From positions 219,458-283,457 of the forward strand of contig NZ_BSTL01000016.1 in the NCBI RefSeq assembly GCF_030269485.1: DNA of 64,000 nt. Direction: 5' to 3'. Source of the DNA: Actinoplanes sp. NBRC 103695 (GTDB lineage: Bacteria; Actinomycetota; Actinomycetes; Mycobacteriales; Micromonosporaceae). Under the pieces are notes generated by a model that did no database searches, was not told where the DNA came from, and was given only the letters and a program-made list of their open reading frames with translations. Below are positions 51,987-61,220 of this stretch, piece after piece. The position numbers and the translations under genes are program-made. The first letter of the stretch is position 1; each line of letters begins with the position of its first letter.

Positions 51987-52760
51987 TCAGGCGGGCTCAT
52001 CGAGGAGGGGCATCGCACCGATGGCGAAATCCTCCCATTCCGGGCCCGTGACCAGCGGGCCGGCCGCCGGCCGGATCGCGGCGCCGGCGAGCAGGATCAC
52101 ATTGCCCGCCCGGCAGCCGCGGAGCATCCCGGCCGACGCCGACGCGCGAACCTCCGGGAAGACCGCGCGCAGGGTGGCCACCTGGGTCGCGGTGTGCGCC
52201 AGCGGCGGCACGTCGGCCACGTTCACCACCAGCAGGCCGTCCGGCTTCAGCGCGCGCCGGGCGGCCTCGGCGTAGCCGGTGGTGGTCACGCTGGGCGGCG
52301 GCCGGTCCCCCTCGAAGACGTCGGACACGATCACGTCGTAGCGCCCCGGCTCCTCGGCCGCCAGCCGCTCGCGCGCGTCGCCGATCACGATCTCGATCGC
52401 CGGCGGCGGCGGGAGCAGGCGGGTGACCATCGCCGCCAGGTCGGCGTCGCGTTCCACGACCCGCTGCGCGGAGCCGGGCCGCAGGTGGTCCAGCAGGCGG
52501 GGCAGGGCCAGGCCGCCGCCACCCAGGTGCAGAACCGTCAGGGGTACGCCCGCCGGCGCGCACCGGCGCAGCACGACGCCGATCAGCGTCAGGTAGGAGA
52601 AGTCCAGATGCTCCGGGTCGGCCAGATCGACGTACGACTGGGCCACCCCGTTCACCAGCAGCGTCCACGCCCGCGGAAAGGCCGGGTCGGGCCGTAGCTC
52701 GACGATGCCGGAGGCGGTTTCGGCGGCCACGGTTGCGCGCCGGTTGCCTTGGGGTGCCAT
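51987..52760 (-). CDS. Spermidine-synthase-like methyltransferase-fold protein
   Basis: ATG 52760 is preferred; the frame starts at a TTG six codons upstream. 257 residues. The motif TVLHLGGGGLALPRLLDHLR is the nucleotide-binding loop, QRVVERDADLAAMV the acidic strand 2, and DVIVSDVFEGDRPPPSVTTT the substrate-loop region of aminopropyltransferase-like proteins. The characteristic Asp/Glu residues for polyamine binding are not all visible, so it may not be a true spermidine synthase; many actinobacterial members are of unknown activity. It lies 116 bases upstream of glgE in the same orientation, so partial co-transcription with the glgE operon is possible. Confidence 0.75.
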   Translation of the reverse strand: MAPQGNRRATVAAETASGIVELRPDPAFPRAWTLLVNGVAQSYVDLADPEHLDFSYLTLIGVVLRRCAPAGVPLTVLHLGGGGLALPRLLDHLRPGSAQRVVERDADLAAMVTRLLPPPPAIEIVIGDARERLAAEEPGRYDVIVSDVFEGDRPPPSVTTTGYAEAARRALKPDGLLVVNVADVPPLAHTATQVATLRAVFPEVRASASAGMLRGCRAGNVILLAGAAIRPAAGPLVTGPEWEDFAIGAMPLLDEPA

Positions 52761-52852
52761 CGAGGTGACCCTACTCAACCCCGGGCCCCGGCAGCCGAGT
52801 GGTGAGCCATGACGCGGGCCCGCCGGGCATGCGCCGACGAGGGGACACCACC

Positions 52853-53419
52853 GTGTCGGGACCGTCCAGCGACCTGTCGCCGGTCATTGCGGCAAGCGCG
52901 CACTGGCTCGCCCGGGCGTACCCGCCGGCGGCACAAGACGGGCCGTCGCACGCTCGCGCGGAGCAGCAGGCCCGGCAGGCCGTCACCGTCGCGGCGTGGC
53001 TGCGCTATCCGACCGTGATCGACGCCGCGCTGGTGGCGATCGCCGGGCCGGGCGGCTCGGCGGTGCTGGACTGGCGCGCCGGTTCCGAGCCGGACGACGA
53101 GTTCGCCTCCGAGGAGGGCTGGCGCACCTGGGTGGACGAGGTGGTCGTGAGCTGGGCCGCCTGCCTGCTGGCCGACCCGGCGCTGGCCCGTCGCGGCGTG
53201 GACGCCGTGGTCGCCGCGATGCCGGTCCCGGAGACGCGTCCGCGCCCGCACGCCCGCCGTGGCGGCGAGTTCCGCACACTGATCAGCCCCGACGAGAAGG
53301 ACCGGGTGGCCACGATGCTGATGCGCCACCCGGATCTGCTCGAGCCGGTCGCCGGGATGCACCGCGACGATCTCTACTACCTGCTGGGCGTCGAGGCCGC
53401 CGTGGATTCGCTGCAATAG
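52853..53419 (+). CDS. Conserved hypothetical protein
   Basis: GTG 52853 has AGGGGAC eight bases upstream and is preferred over the first GTG at 52799. The 188-residue product is mainly helical with no signal peptide, membrane segment or motif that I recognise: WLARAYPPAAQDGPSHARAE, VAAWLRYPTVIDAALVAIAG, and MLMRHPDLLEPVAGMHRDDL stand out. It is divergent from the spermidine-synthase-like gene and 28 bases upstream of the giant sensor, so it could be co-transcribed with the latter. No function assigned. Confidence 0.65.
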   Translation: MSGPSSDLSPVIAASAHWLARAYPPAAQDGPSHARAEQQARQAVTVAAWLRYPTVIDAALVAIAGPGGSAVLDWRAGSEPDDEFASEEGWRTWVDEVVVSWAACLLADPALARRGVDAVVAAMPVPETRPRPHARRGGEFRTLISPDEKDRVATMLMRHPDLLEPVAGMHRDDLYYLLGVEAAVDSLQ

Positions 53420-53422
53420 GCT

Positions 53423-53450
53423 CATCTTTCCCCCCGAGTGCGGAAAGATG
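53423..53450 (+). promoter_or_regulatory. Hairpin that buries the start codon of the giant sensor gene
   Basis: CATCTTTCC (53423-53431) and GGAAAGATG (53442-53450) are perfect 9-bp complements with a 10-base loop. The right arm contains the ATG (53448-53450) and the only Shine-Dalgarno-like purines (GGAAAG). Folded RNA would hide the initiation site; the same sequence in DNA is a palindrome that could bind a regulator. It also sits right after the upstream stop, so it might have a terminator function. Confidence 0.6.
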
Positions 53451-56400
53451 GCGCGGGTGGACTCGGAAGGCCCGATGCCGGTCGGCGAACTGCTCGATCT
53501 CGCCGTGCGGATCTCGGAGGCCCTGGCAACCCTGCACCGGCGGGGTGCCGTTCATCATGACGTCCGCCCGGCCACCATCGTCGCGGACGGGGACGGCACA
53601 CCGGTCCTGATCGACGCCGGGTCCGGGGGAGACGCCGGGTCCGGAGACATCGCCGCGGCGGACGGGCTGACCTATGCCGCGCCGGAGCGGACCGGCCGGA
53701 CCGGCCGGCCGCTCGATCACCGCGCCGATCTCTACAGCCTGGGCGCCACCCTGTACGCGTTCGCCACCGGACGTCCGCCGTTCCCCGGCGACGATCCCCT
53801 CGACCTGATCCACGCCCACCTGACCCGGCTGCCCGAGCCGCCGGCGGTCGTCGAGCCGCGGGTGCCGGCCATGCTGTCGGCGATCGTCATGCGCCTGCTC
53901 GAGAAGGAGCCGGACCGGCGCTACCAGAGCGCCGAGGGCCTCGCCTACGACCTCCGGCGGCTGCGCGAGTCGCCCACCGCGGGTGACTTCCCGCTCGGGG
54001 AGCGGGACTTCCCGCCCCGGCTTTCGGCGCCGCCACGTCCGGCGGGCCGCGCGGCCGAGTCCGCGGCGCTGGCCGCCGCCTTCACCGCGGCGATGGCCGG
54101 CGGGAGCCGGGCCGTGCTGGTGACCGGCCGGCCGGGCGTCGGCAAGAGCACCCTGACCGGCGAGCTGCGCCCGATCGTCGCCCGCGCCGGCGGCTGGTTC
54201 GTCACCGGCAAGTTCGAGCAGTTCCGGCAGGGTTTCGGCGCGGACGCGGTCCAGCAGATTCTCCGGGCCCTGCTGCGGCGGCTGCTCGCCGAGCCGGCGG
54301 ATCGGCTCGACGCGGTTCGCGGCGCCCTGCTCGACGACCTCGGCCCGAACGCGGGTCTCGCCGCCGGGCCCCTGCCCGAGCTGACCGTGCTGCTCGGGGT
54401 GGAGCCGGACACCGCCGGCCCGGACCCGGCCCTGCTCGGGCCGCGGTTGCAGCAGGCCGCGCTGGCGATCCTGCGGTCGGTCGCCTCCGCCGACCGGCCG
54501 GTGGTCATCGTGCTCGACGACCTGCAGTGGGCGACACCGCTGCCGCTGAGCTTCATCGACGCGGTGCTCACCGACGACGGTCTCGCCGGGGTGCTCGTGG
54601 CCGGCTGCTACCGCGACGAGGAGCCGGGCGAACCGCTGCTCGCCGTGCTGGAACGCTGGGCGGGACTGGGCATCTCGCCGCCGCGGCTGGCGCTGACCGG
54701 ACTGGACGTGCCCGAGCTGGCGGACATGCTGGCGGCCATGCTGCGCACCGGCCCGGCGGCGGCGCGCGACCTGGCCACCCTGCTCCATCCGCCCACCGGC
54801 GGCAACCCGTTCGACGCCGTCGAGATGGTCGACGCTCTGCGCCGCGAGCAGGTCCTGCGACTGGGCGACGACGGCTGGCACTGGGACGCCGCGGCGGTGC
54901 GGCGGCACCTGGGCGCCGGTGACGTCGCCGGCCTCCTCGACGACCGGATCGGCGGGCTGCCGCCCGAGACGGTCACGCTGCTGACGACCATGGCCTGCCT
55001 CGGTGGCGGCCTGACGCCGCGGTCGCTGACCGTCGCCGCCGGCCTGGCACCCGGTGACCTCGACCGCCTGTCGGATCCCGCCCGGGACGCGGGCCTGCTG
55101 CTGGCCGGCGCCGACGGCGCCCCGGCCTTCCGGCACGACCGGGTGCAGCAGGCGGTCGTCGCCCGGCTGTCCGGTCCTGAGCTCACCGACCTGCGCCTGA
55201 CCGTCGCCCGGCGGGTCGCGGCGGTCCCGGATCTCGCCACCGTCGCCGCGGAGCAGTACCTGCACGTCATGGCCGTCGTCGGCGACCCGGCCGAGCGGCG
55301 GCGGATCGCCGGCCTGTTCATCGAGGCCGCGGACGAGGCGCTGGTGCTGGCCAACCACGTGCTGCGCGAGCGCTACCTGGTGAGCGCGCTCGATCTGCTC
55401 GCCCCGGACCGCGACCTGGCCGCCGGCCGCCCCGGTGAGCACGACGGGACGGTCCTGCGGGTCGCCGTCGCGTGGCACGGCTCGCTCACCGGCGCGGGCC
55501 GCCTCGACGAGGCCGACGCGGTGTTCGCCTGGCTGACGCGGCTGAGCACCGACCCGTCGGCCACCGCCGAGGCGTCGGCGACCCAGATCACCAGCCTGAC
55601 CAGCCGGGGACGGATGGCGGACGCGGTGGATCTGGGCCTGGCCACGCTGCGGTCGCTGGGCCTCGAGGTCCCGTCGGAGCCCGCCGAGCTGGGCGCCGGC
55701 GTCGCCGACGGGCTGACCGAGCTGTACGCCCTGGCGGCCGGCAGCACGGCGGCCGACGACCTGGCCCGGCCGGAGTACGGCGACCCCCGGATCGTGGCAC
55801 TGGCCGGGGCGATCAGCCGGACCGTGCCCGCGGCCTTCTTCTCCGACCAGGTCACCATGGCGTGGCTCGTGCTGCAGGCGGTGCGTCTGTGGTCGGCGTA
55901 CGGCCCGGCCCCGGCCCTGGTCGGTCCGCTCGGCAACGTCTGCTTCGTGACTCCGGCGCTGCGCGGGGACTACCGGACAGGCAACAGCTTCGTCCGCCGG
56001 GTCCTGGAGGTCGGCCGGCGGCGCGGGTACGAGCCGGGAACCTCCGAGGCGCTGTTCCTCTACGCGCTGGGCAGCGGACCCTGGTTCGAGCCGCTGGAGG
56101 ACCTGGTCCGGCAGGCCCGCCGGGCGCACGAGGGGCTCACCCGCGGCGGCAGCATGCAGTTCGCGGCCAGCACTTTCTACGTCAGCCTGCCCGACCTGCT
56201 CGACTGCGGTCCCACGGTGGGTGACCTGGTCGCCGAGGCGGAGACCGCGATGGCGTACGCCGCCCGGGTGGGCAACACCCAGGCACACGACGCCTTCATC
56301 GCGTACCGGCAGCTCGGCCGGGCGATGCGCGGCGAGACCGCGGCGCCGGGCAGCCTGACCGGCGACGGGTTCGACCAGGAGGAGCACCTGGCGGCGCTGG

Positions 56401-58004
56401 CGGCGAACCCGACGGCGGCCGCGAACGTGCACGTCTGCGCCGCCGTCGCCGCGGCCGTCATGGGCGACGAGGCGGCGCTGGTCCGGCATGCCGGGGCGGT
56501 CGCGCCGCTGATGCCGTTCATCGTGCCCACCTACCTGACGGTCGCCGCGCACCTGACCCGGGCGCTGGCCTGCGTGACCACCCACCGCGCGACCCCGGCG
56601 CCGGAGGTGCTGGCCGAGCTCGACGAGCATGCCGCCTGGTTCGCCGCCCGGTGCGCGGACGCGCCGGGTCACCTGTCGCACCTGTGCGAGCTGGTCGAGG
56701 CGGAGCGGGCGGCCCTGCGCGGCGACCCGGCCGCCGCGGCCGGGGCGTTCGACGCCGCCCGCCGCTCGGCGGACCGGCACAGCAGGCCCTGGCATTCCGG
56801 CCTGATCGCGGAACGCGCGGCCGGCTTCTACCGGTCCCTCGGCGCCGGACGACCGGCGGCGGCGCTGCTGGAGGACGCGGCCGCGCACTACCGCAAGTGG
56901 GGCGCGACGGCGAAGATCGACCGGCTCGAGCAGGAGCACCCGTCGCTCCGGCGGGCGGACGCCGGCGCCGCCACGGATGCCATCGACATGATCGGCATCG
57001 TCGCGGCGTCGCAGGCGCTGAGCTCGGAGACGACGATGTCCGGGCTGCTCGCCCGGATCTCCGGCACCCTGTGCGCCCTGGCCGGGGCGACCGCGGCGCG
57101 GGTTCTGCTGCGCCGGGACGACGGCTGGTTCCGGCCGGTGGCCGACGACGAGCCCGGCGCCGAGGCCCCGATCCCGTTCAGCGTGGTGCGCTACGCCGGC
57201 CGGACCGGGCAGCCCCTGGTGATCGACGACGCCGTGCGGGACGACCGGTTCCGGCACGACCCCTACTTCGCGGGCCAGGACCGCTGCTCGCTGCTGGTGT
57301 CCCCGATCCACAGCCGCGGCCGGCTCACGGCGATGCTGCTCCTGGAGAACCGGAACACCCGGGCCGCGTTCTCCGGCGGCCATCTGGACGCGGTGGCCCA
57401 CATCGCCGGTCAGCTCGCGGTGTCACTGGACAACGCGCAGCTCTACGCCTCGCTGGAGCGCAAGGTCGCGGAACGCACCAACGCCCTGGCCACCGCCAAC
57501 CGGCGGCTGGAGCTGCTGTCCAGCACCGATCCGCTCACCGGCCTGGCCAACCGGCGCCAGCTGAGCGGGATGCTGGAACGCGAGTGGCGGGCCCGGCCCG
57601 GCGCCGAGATCTCCGCGATCATCCTCGACGTCGACCACTTCAAGCAGTTCAACGACGAGTACGGCCACCTGGCCGGCGACGACTGCCTGCGCCTCGTGGG
57701 CGAGGCGCTGAACCGGCACGTCCGCGGCGGCGACCTGCTCGCCCGGTACGGCGGCGAGGAGTTCGTCGTCGTCCTGCCCGGCTGCGACCTGACCCTGGCC
57801 GCTCAGGTCGGTGACCGGCTGCGCCAGGCGGTCGTCGAACTCGATCTCCCGCACGCCGGCTCGCCGTTCGGGGTGGTGACGATCAGCGGCGGGTGCGCCG
57901 CCACGACCCCGAACGACGCCTCGCGCCCGGACGACCTGCTCGGCCAGGCCGACATCCAGCTCTACCGTGCCAAGCACGACGGGCGGAACACGGTCCGCCC
58001 GTGA
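53448..58004 (+). CDS. Pseudokinase C-lobe / AAA ATPase / GAF / GGDEF multidomain sensor
   Basis: 1518 residues. Residues 1-190 are a Ser/Thr-kinase C-lobe only: HRD is HHD (36-38), the usual Lys and Asn of the catalytic loop are Arg40 and Thr43, DFG is DAG (56-58), APE is intact, and helices through EKEPDRRYQSAEGLAYDL are present; the N-lobe with P-loop and VAIK lysine is absent. 200-480 is an AAA_16-type ATPase (GRPGVGKSTLTGEL near 226, Walker B VIVLDDLQWATP). 480-1140 is helical, probably TPR-like. A GAF domain lies at 1170-1320 and a GGDEF domain at 1355-1515 with LTGLANRRQL and GGEEF. Full-length relatives of this layout (kinase-AAA-GAF plus output) have a whole kinase. Likely role: signal-gated cyclic di-GMP synthesis, with the C-lobe as a docking domain. 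Confidence 0.88.
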   Translation: MARVDSEGPMPVGELLDLAVRISEALATLHRRGAVHHDVRPATIVADGDGTPVLIDAGSGGDAGSGDIAAADGLTYAAPERTGRTGRPLDHRADLYSLGATLYAFATGRPPFPGDDPLDLIHAHLTRLPEPPAVVEPRVPAMLSAIVMRLLEKEPDRRYQSAEGLAYDLRRLRESPTAGDFPLGERDFPPRLSAPPRPAGRAAESAALAAAFTAAMAGGSRAVLVTGRPGVGKSTLTGELRPIVARAGGWFVTGKFEQFRQGFGADAVQQILRALLRRLLAEPADRLDAVRGALLDDLGPNAGLAAGPLPELTVLLGVEPDTAGPDPALLGPRLQQAALAILRSVASADRPVVIVLDDLQWATPLPLSFIDAVLTDDGLAGVLVAGCYRDEEPGEPLLAVLERWAGLGISPPRLALTGLDVPELADMLAAMLRTGPAAARDLATLLHPPTGGNPFDAVEMVDALRREQVLRLGDDGWHWDAAAVRRHLGAGDVAGLLDDRIGGLPPETVTLLTTMACLGGGLTPRSLTVAAGLAPGDLDRLSDPARDAGLLLAGADGAPAFRHDRVQQAVVARLSGPELTDLRLTVARRVAAVPDLATVAAEQYLHVMAVVGDPAERRRIAGLFIEAADEALVLANHVLRERYLVSALDLLAPDRDLAAGRPGEHDGTVLRVAVAWHGSLTGAGRLDEADAVFAWLTRLSTDPSATAEASATQITSLTSRGRMADAVDLGLATLRSLGLEVPSEPAELGAGVADGLTELYALAAGSTAADDLARPEYGDPRIVALAGAISRTVPAAFFSDQVTMAWLVLQAVRLWSAYGPAPALVGPLGNVCFVTPALRGDYRTGNSFVRRVLEVGRRRGYEPGTSEALFLYALGSGPWFEPLEDLVRQARRAHEGLTRGGSMQFAASTFYVSLPDLLDCGPTVGDLVAEAETAMAYAARVGNTQAHDAFIAYRQLGRAMRGETAAPGSLTGDGFDQEEHLAALAANPTAAANVHVCAAVAAAVMGDEAALVRHAGAVAPLMPFIVPTYLTVAAHLTRALACVTTHRATPAPEVLAELDEHAAWFAARCADAPGHLSHLCELVEAERAALRGDPAAAAGAFDAARRSADRHSRPWHSGLIAERAAGFYRSLGAGRPAAALLEDAAAHYRKWGATAKIDRLEQEHPSLRRADAGAATDAIDMIGIVAASQALSSETTMSGLLARISGTLCALAGATAARVLLRRDDGWFRPVADDEPGAEAPIPFSVVRYAGRTGQPLVIDDAVRDDRFRHDPYFAGQDRCSLLVSPIHSRGRLTAMLLLENRNTRAAFSGGHLDAVAHIAGQLAVSLDNAQLYASLERKVAERTNALATANRRLELLSSTDPLTGLANRRQLSGMLEREWRARPGAEISAIILDVDHFKQFNDEYGHLAGDDCLRLVGEALNRHVRGGDLLARYGGEEFVVVLPGCDLTLAAQVGDRLRQAVVELDLPHAGSPFGVVTISGGCAATTPNDASRPDDLLGQADIQLYRAKHDGRNTVRP

Positions 58005-58016
58005 GCTGGGGTCCCG

Positions 58017-58057
58017 TCTCGTGGACCCCGCCTCGCACGCGGGTGATCCACGAGACA
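58017..58057. terminator. Bidirectional terminator
   Basis: GTCTCGTGGA (58017-58026) pairs perfectly with TCCACGAGAC (58048-58057); inside, CCCGC and GCGGG can pair further. It stands between the convergent sensor and PPOX genes. Confidence 0.85.
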
Positions 58058-58062
58058 AGGAC

Positions 58063-58527
58063 CTAGTCCGCCAGGCGGGCGGGGAAGCCGCCGGTGGCGA
58101 TCGGGCCCCAGCTGTCGATCGTGATCCGGATGAGCGACTTGCCCTGGTCACGCATCGCCTGGCGGTACTCGTCCCAGTCGGAGTGCTCGCCGGAGATCAC
58201 CCGGAAGTACTCCACCAGCGGCTCCAGCGCCTCCGGCAGGTCCAGCACCTCGGCGGTGCCGTCGACCTGCACCCAGGCGCCGCCGAAGTCGTCGGACAGC
58301 ACGCAGACCGAGACCCGCGGGTTGCGCCGGATGTTCATCGCCTTGGCGCGCTCCGGGTAGGTGGAGATCACGATCCGGCCCTCGGTGTCCAGCCCGCACG
58401 TGTTCGGCGAGGACTGCGGCCGGCCGTCGCGGCGGGTGGTCATCAGGATCGCGTGGTGCCGCGGGCGGACGAAGTCCTCCAGCTCGGTGCGGGAGGCCTT
58501 CGTGGTGGTGGCGATGGTGCGTGGCAT
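58063..58527 (-). CDS. PPOX-class F420-dependent oxidoreductase
   Basis: 154 residues from ATG 58527, with AAGGAG nine bases upstream. The split-barrel fold is seen in HHAILMTTRRDGRPQSSPNT, IVISTYPERAKAMNIRRNPR and VSVCVLSDDFGGAWVQVDGT, and SLIRITIDSWGP near the end. Members bind the deazaflavin F420 (or FMN) and reduce small substrates such as biliverdin or take part in stress protection. It begins five bases after the ppgK stop, so both form one operon. Confidence 0.88.
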   Translation of the reverse strand: MPRTIATTTKASRTELEDFVRPRHHAILMTTRRDGRPQSSPNTCGLDTEGRIVISTYPERAKAMNIRRNPRVSVCVLSDDFGGAWVQVDGTAEVLDLPEALEPLVEYFRVISGEHSDWDEYRQAMRDQGKSLIRITIDSWGPIATGGFPARLAD

Positions 58528-58532
58528 GCGGT

Positions 58533-59291
<759 letters not shown>

Positions 59292-59332
59292 CAGTAGTCC
59301 TGTCTCCCGCACGGATGTTAAAGGTGCTGTGT

Positions 59333-59379
59333 ACCACGACCGGGCGGAATCGAATCACGCGGTCACCACGACCGGGTGG
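59333..59379. repeat. Direct repeat pair in the ppgK/subtilase divergent promoter
   Basis: ACCACGACCGGGCGG (59333-59347) and ACCACGACCGGGTGG (59365-59379) differ at one base and are 32 bases apart, three helical turns. They lie between ppgK (minus) and the subtilase gene (plus), where a regulator binding both sites could control both genes. No promoter boxes could be assigned. Confidence 0.45.
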
Positions 59380-59459
59380 TCTTGATCCGGAATTGACTCA
59401 AGACGCGCACGGAGCCGCCGATCTGACCGCCGCACAGTCTCCACGGCGTGAGGAGTCCC

Positions 59460-61220
59460 ATGCGGGCCCGTCCCCTACGTACAGCCGCTGCTGCCGCGCT
59501 TGCCCTCGGCATCGTGGCACCCGCGGTTCCGGCATCCGCCGGAGCCTCCACCGGATCGGTCGACGTGGTGGTCCGCGCGGACTCCGCCACCGCGACCGGT
59601 GCGGCGGAGACTCTGGTACGCGACGCCGGCGGCACCGTCCGCCGCGACCTCGGGGTCATCGCCGGCTTCGCCGCCACCGTGCCGGGCAGCGTGGTCCGCG
59701 GCCTGCGTGGCCTGCCCGGCGTGCACGTCACCGAGGACGCCCCGGTACGCCTGAAGAGCGGCGAGGGCTGGCTCAACCAGATCGGCAGCACCCTGCTCGC
59801 GCCGGTGATCCGCGGCGCCGGCGGCGACAAGGCCGACAAACGCGACCCGGACGCCACCGACACCCCGACCGGCGTGCGGCTCACCGGCGCCGGCGTGGGC
59901 GTCGCGCTGATCGACTCCGGCGTCACCCCGGTCGCCGGCCTGAACGCGCCCGGCAAGGTGATCAACGGCCCGGACCTGTCCTTCGAGTCGCAGGCGCCCA
60001 ACCTGCGGCACCTGGACACGTACGGCCACGGCACGCACATGGCCGGCATCATCGCCGGCGCCGACCCGGCGACCGTGACCGGCGCGGCCCGCTTCCAGGG
60101 TGTCGCCCCGGGCGCGAACATCGTCAGCGTCAAGGTCGCCTCGGCCGACGGCGCCAGCGACGTCTCGCAGGTGATCGCCGGCATCGACTGGGTGGTCGAG
60201 CACCGCAACGACAAGGGTCTGAACATCCGCGTGCTGAACCTGTCGTTCGGCACCGAGTCCACCCAGCCCGCCACCCTCGACCCGCTCGCCTTCGCGGTCG
60301 AGCAGGCCTGGGCGAAGGGCATCGTGGTGGTCGTCTCGGCGGGCAACGACGGGTTCGCCGCGAACAGCGTGACCATGCCGGCCGCCGACCCGGACGTGAT
60401 CGCGGTGGGCGCCGCCGACTCGCGCGGCACCGAGAACCGCGCCGACGACGTGGTGGCCGACTTCAGCAACCGCGGCAACGCCGTCCGGCACGCCGACGTG
60501 CTCGCCGCCGGCCGGTCGGTGGTCTCGCTGCGCGTACCCGGCTCGTTCGTCGATCGGAGCTATCCCGCCGCCAGGCTGAGCGTGACCGCCGACCCGGCCC
60601 AGCGCCTGCTCCGCGGCAGCGGCACCTCGCAGGCCGCCGCGGTCGTCTCCGGCGCCGTGGCCCTGCTCCTCCAGCAGCGCCCGAGCCTCAACCCGGACCA
60701 GGTCAAGCGGCTGCTGACGGCGACCGCCAAGCCGATCGCCGGCGCCGACCCGTACGCCGGCGGCAGCGGCCAGATCGACATCGCGGCCGCCTCGGCGATG
60801 AAGACGCCGGCGAACGCGCCGCAGGTCAACCTGCCCGCCACCGGTCTCGGCACGCTGGAGAAGTCGCGCGGCGGCGTGCACGTCTACGACTCGTCGAACG
60901 ACGTGATGCTCAACGGCGAGAAGGACATCTTCGGCAGGACGTGGACCGCCGCCACCTGGGCGCTCGCCTCGAAGACGCAGAACAGCTGGAAGGACGGCAC
61001 GTTCAACGGCACCCAGTGGACCGGCAAGGCGTTCGGCGCCGACATCTCGGGCCAGCGCTCCTGGTCGGCGGTGGCCTGGGCCGGACGGTCGTGGGCCGGG
61101 TCGACCTGGGCCGGCCGCAGCTGGGCGGACGCGCAGTGGAACGGCCGCTCCTGGGCCGGCCGGTCGTGGGCCGGCCGCAGCTGGGCCTCGGCGGACTGGT
61201 CGGGAGCGCCGTGGCAGTGA
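59460..61220 (+). CDS. Secreted S8 family serine peptidase with Trp-rich repeat tail
   Basis: ATG 59460 follows GAGGAG by five bases. 586 residues: signal peptide (TAAAAALALGIVAPAVPASA), an inhibitor-like prodomain (to about 125), and a subtilisin catalytic domain with Asp152 (VALIDSGVT), His190 (YGHGTHMAGI) and Ser390 (GSGTSQAAAVVSG). After a linker with AEKDIF-like strand (LNGEKDIFGRTWTAATWALA), the last 70 residues are repeats of WAGRSWAG type (about seven), a Trp/Ser/Gly tail known from some actinobacterial subtilases but of unknown function. It may attach the protease to the cell surface. Its stop overlaps the next gene start. Confidence 0.92.
   Translation: MRARPLRTAAAAALALGIVAPAVPASAGASTGSVDVVVRADSATATGAAETLVRDAGGTVRRDLGVIAGFAATVPGSVVRGLRGLPGVHVTEDAPVRLKSGEGWLNQIGSTLLAPVIRGAGGDKADKRDPDATDTPTGVRLTGAGVGVALIDSGVTPVAGLNAPGKVINGPDLSFESQAPNLRHLDTYGHGTHMAGIIAGADPATVTGAARFQGVAPGANIVSVKVASADGASDVSQVIAGIDWVVEHRNDKGLNIRVLNLSFGTESTQPATLDPLAFAVEQAWAKGIVVVVSAGNDGFAANSVTMPAADPDVIAVGAADSRGTENRADDVVADFSNRGNAVRHADVLAAGRSVVSLRVPGSFVDRSYPAARLSVTADPAQRLLRGSGTSQAAAVVSGAVALLLQQRPSLNPDQVKRLLTATAKPIAGADPYAGGSGQIDIAAASAMKTPANAPQVNLPATGLGTLEKSRGGVHVYDSSNDVMLNGEKDIFGRTWTAATWALASKTQNSWKDGTFNGTQWTGKAFGADISGQRSWSAVAWAGRSWAGSTWAGRSWADAQWNGRSWAGRSWAGRSWASADWSGAPWQ

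Noticed and set aside
53283..57401. A 1372-codon minus-strand open frame
   Set aside because: Lies fully opposite the multidomain GGDEF sensor and has Gln/Arg/Gly shadow composition without motifs.
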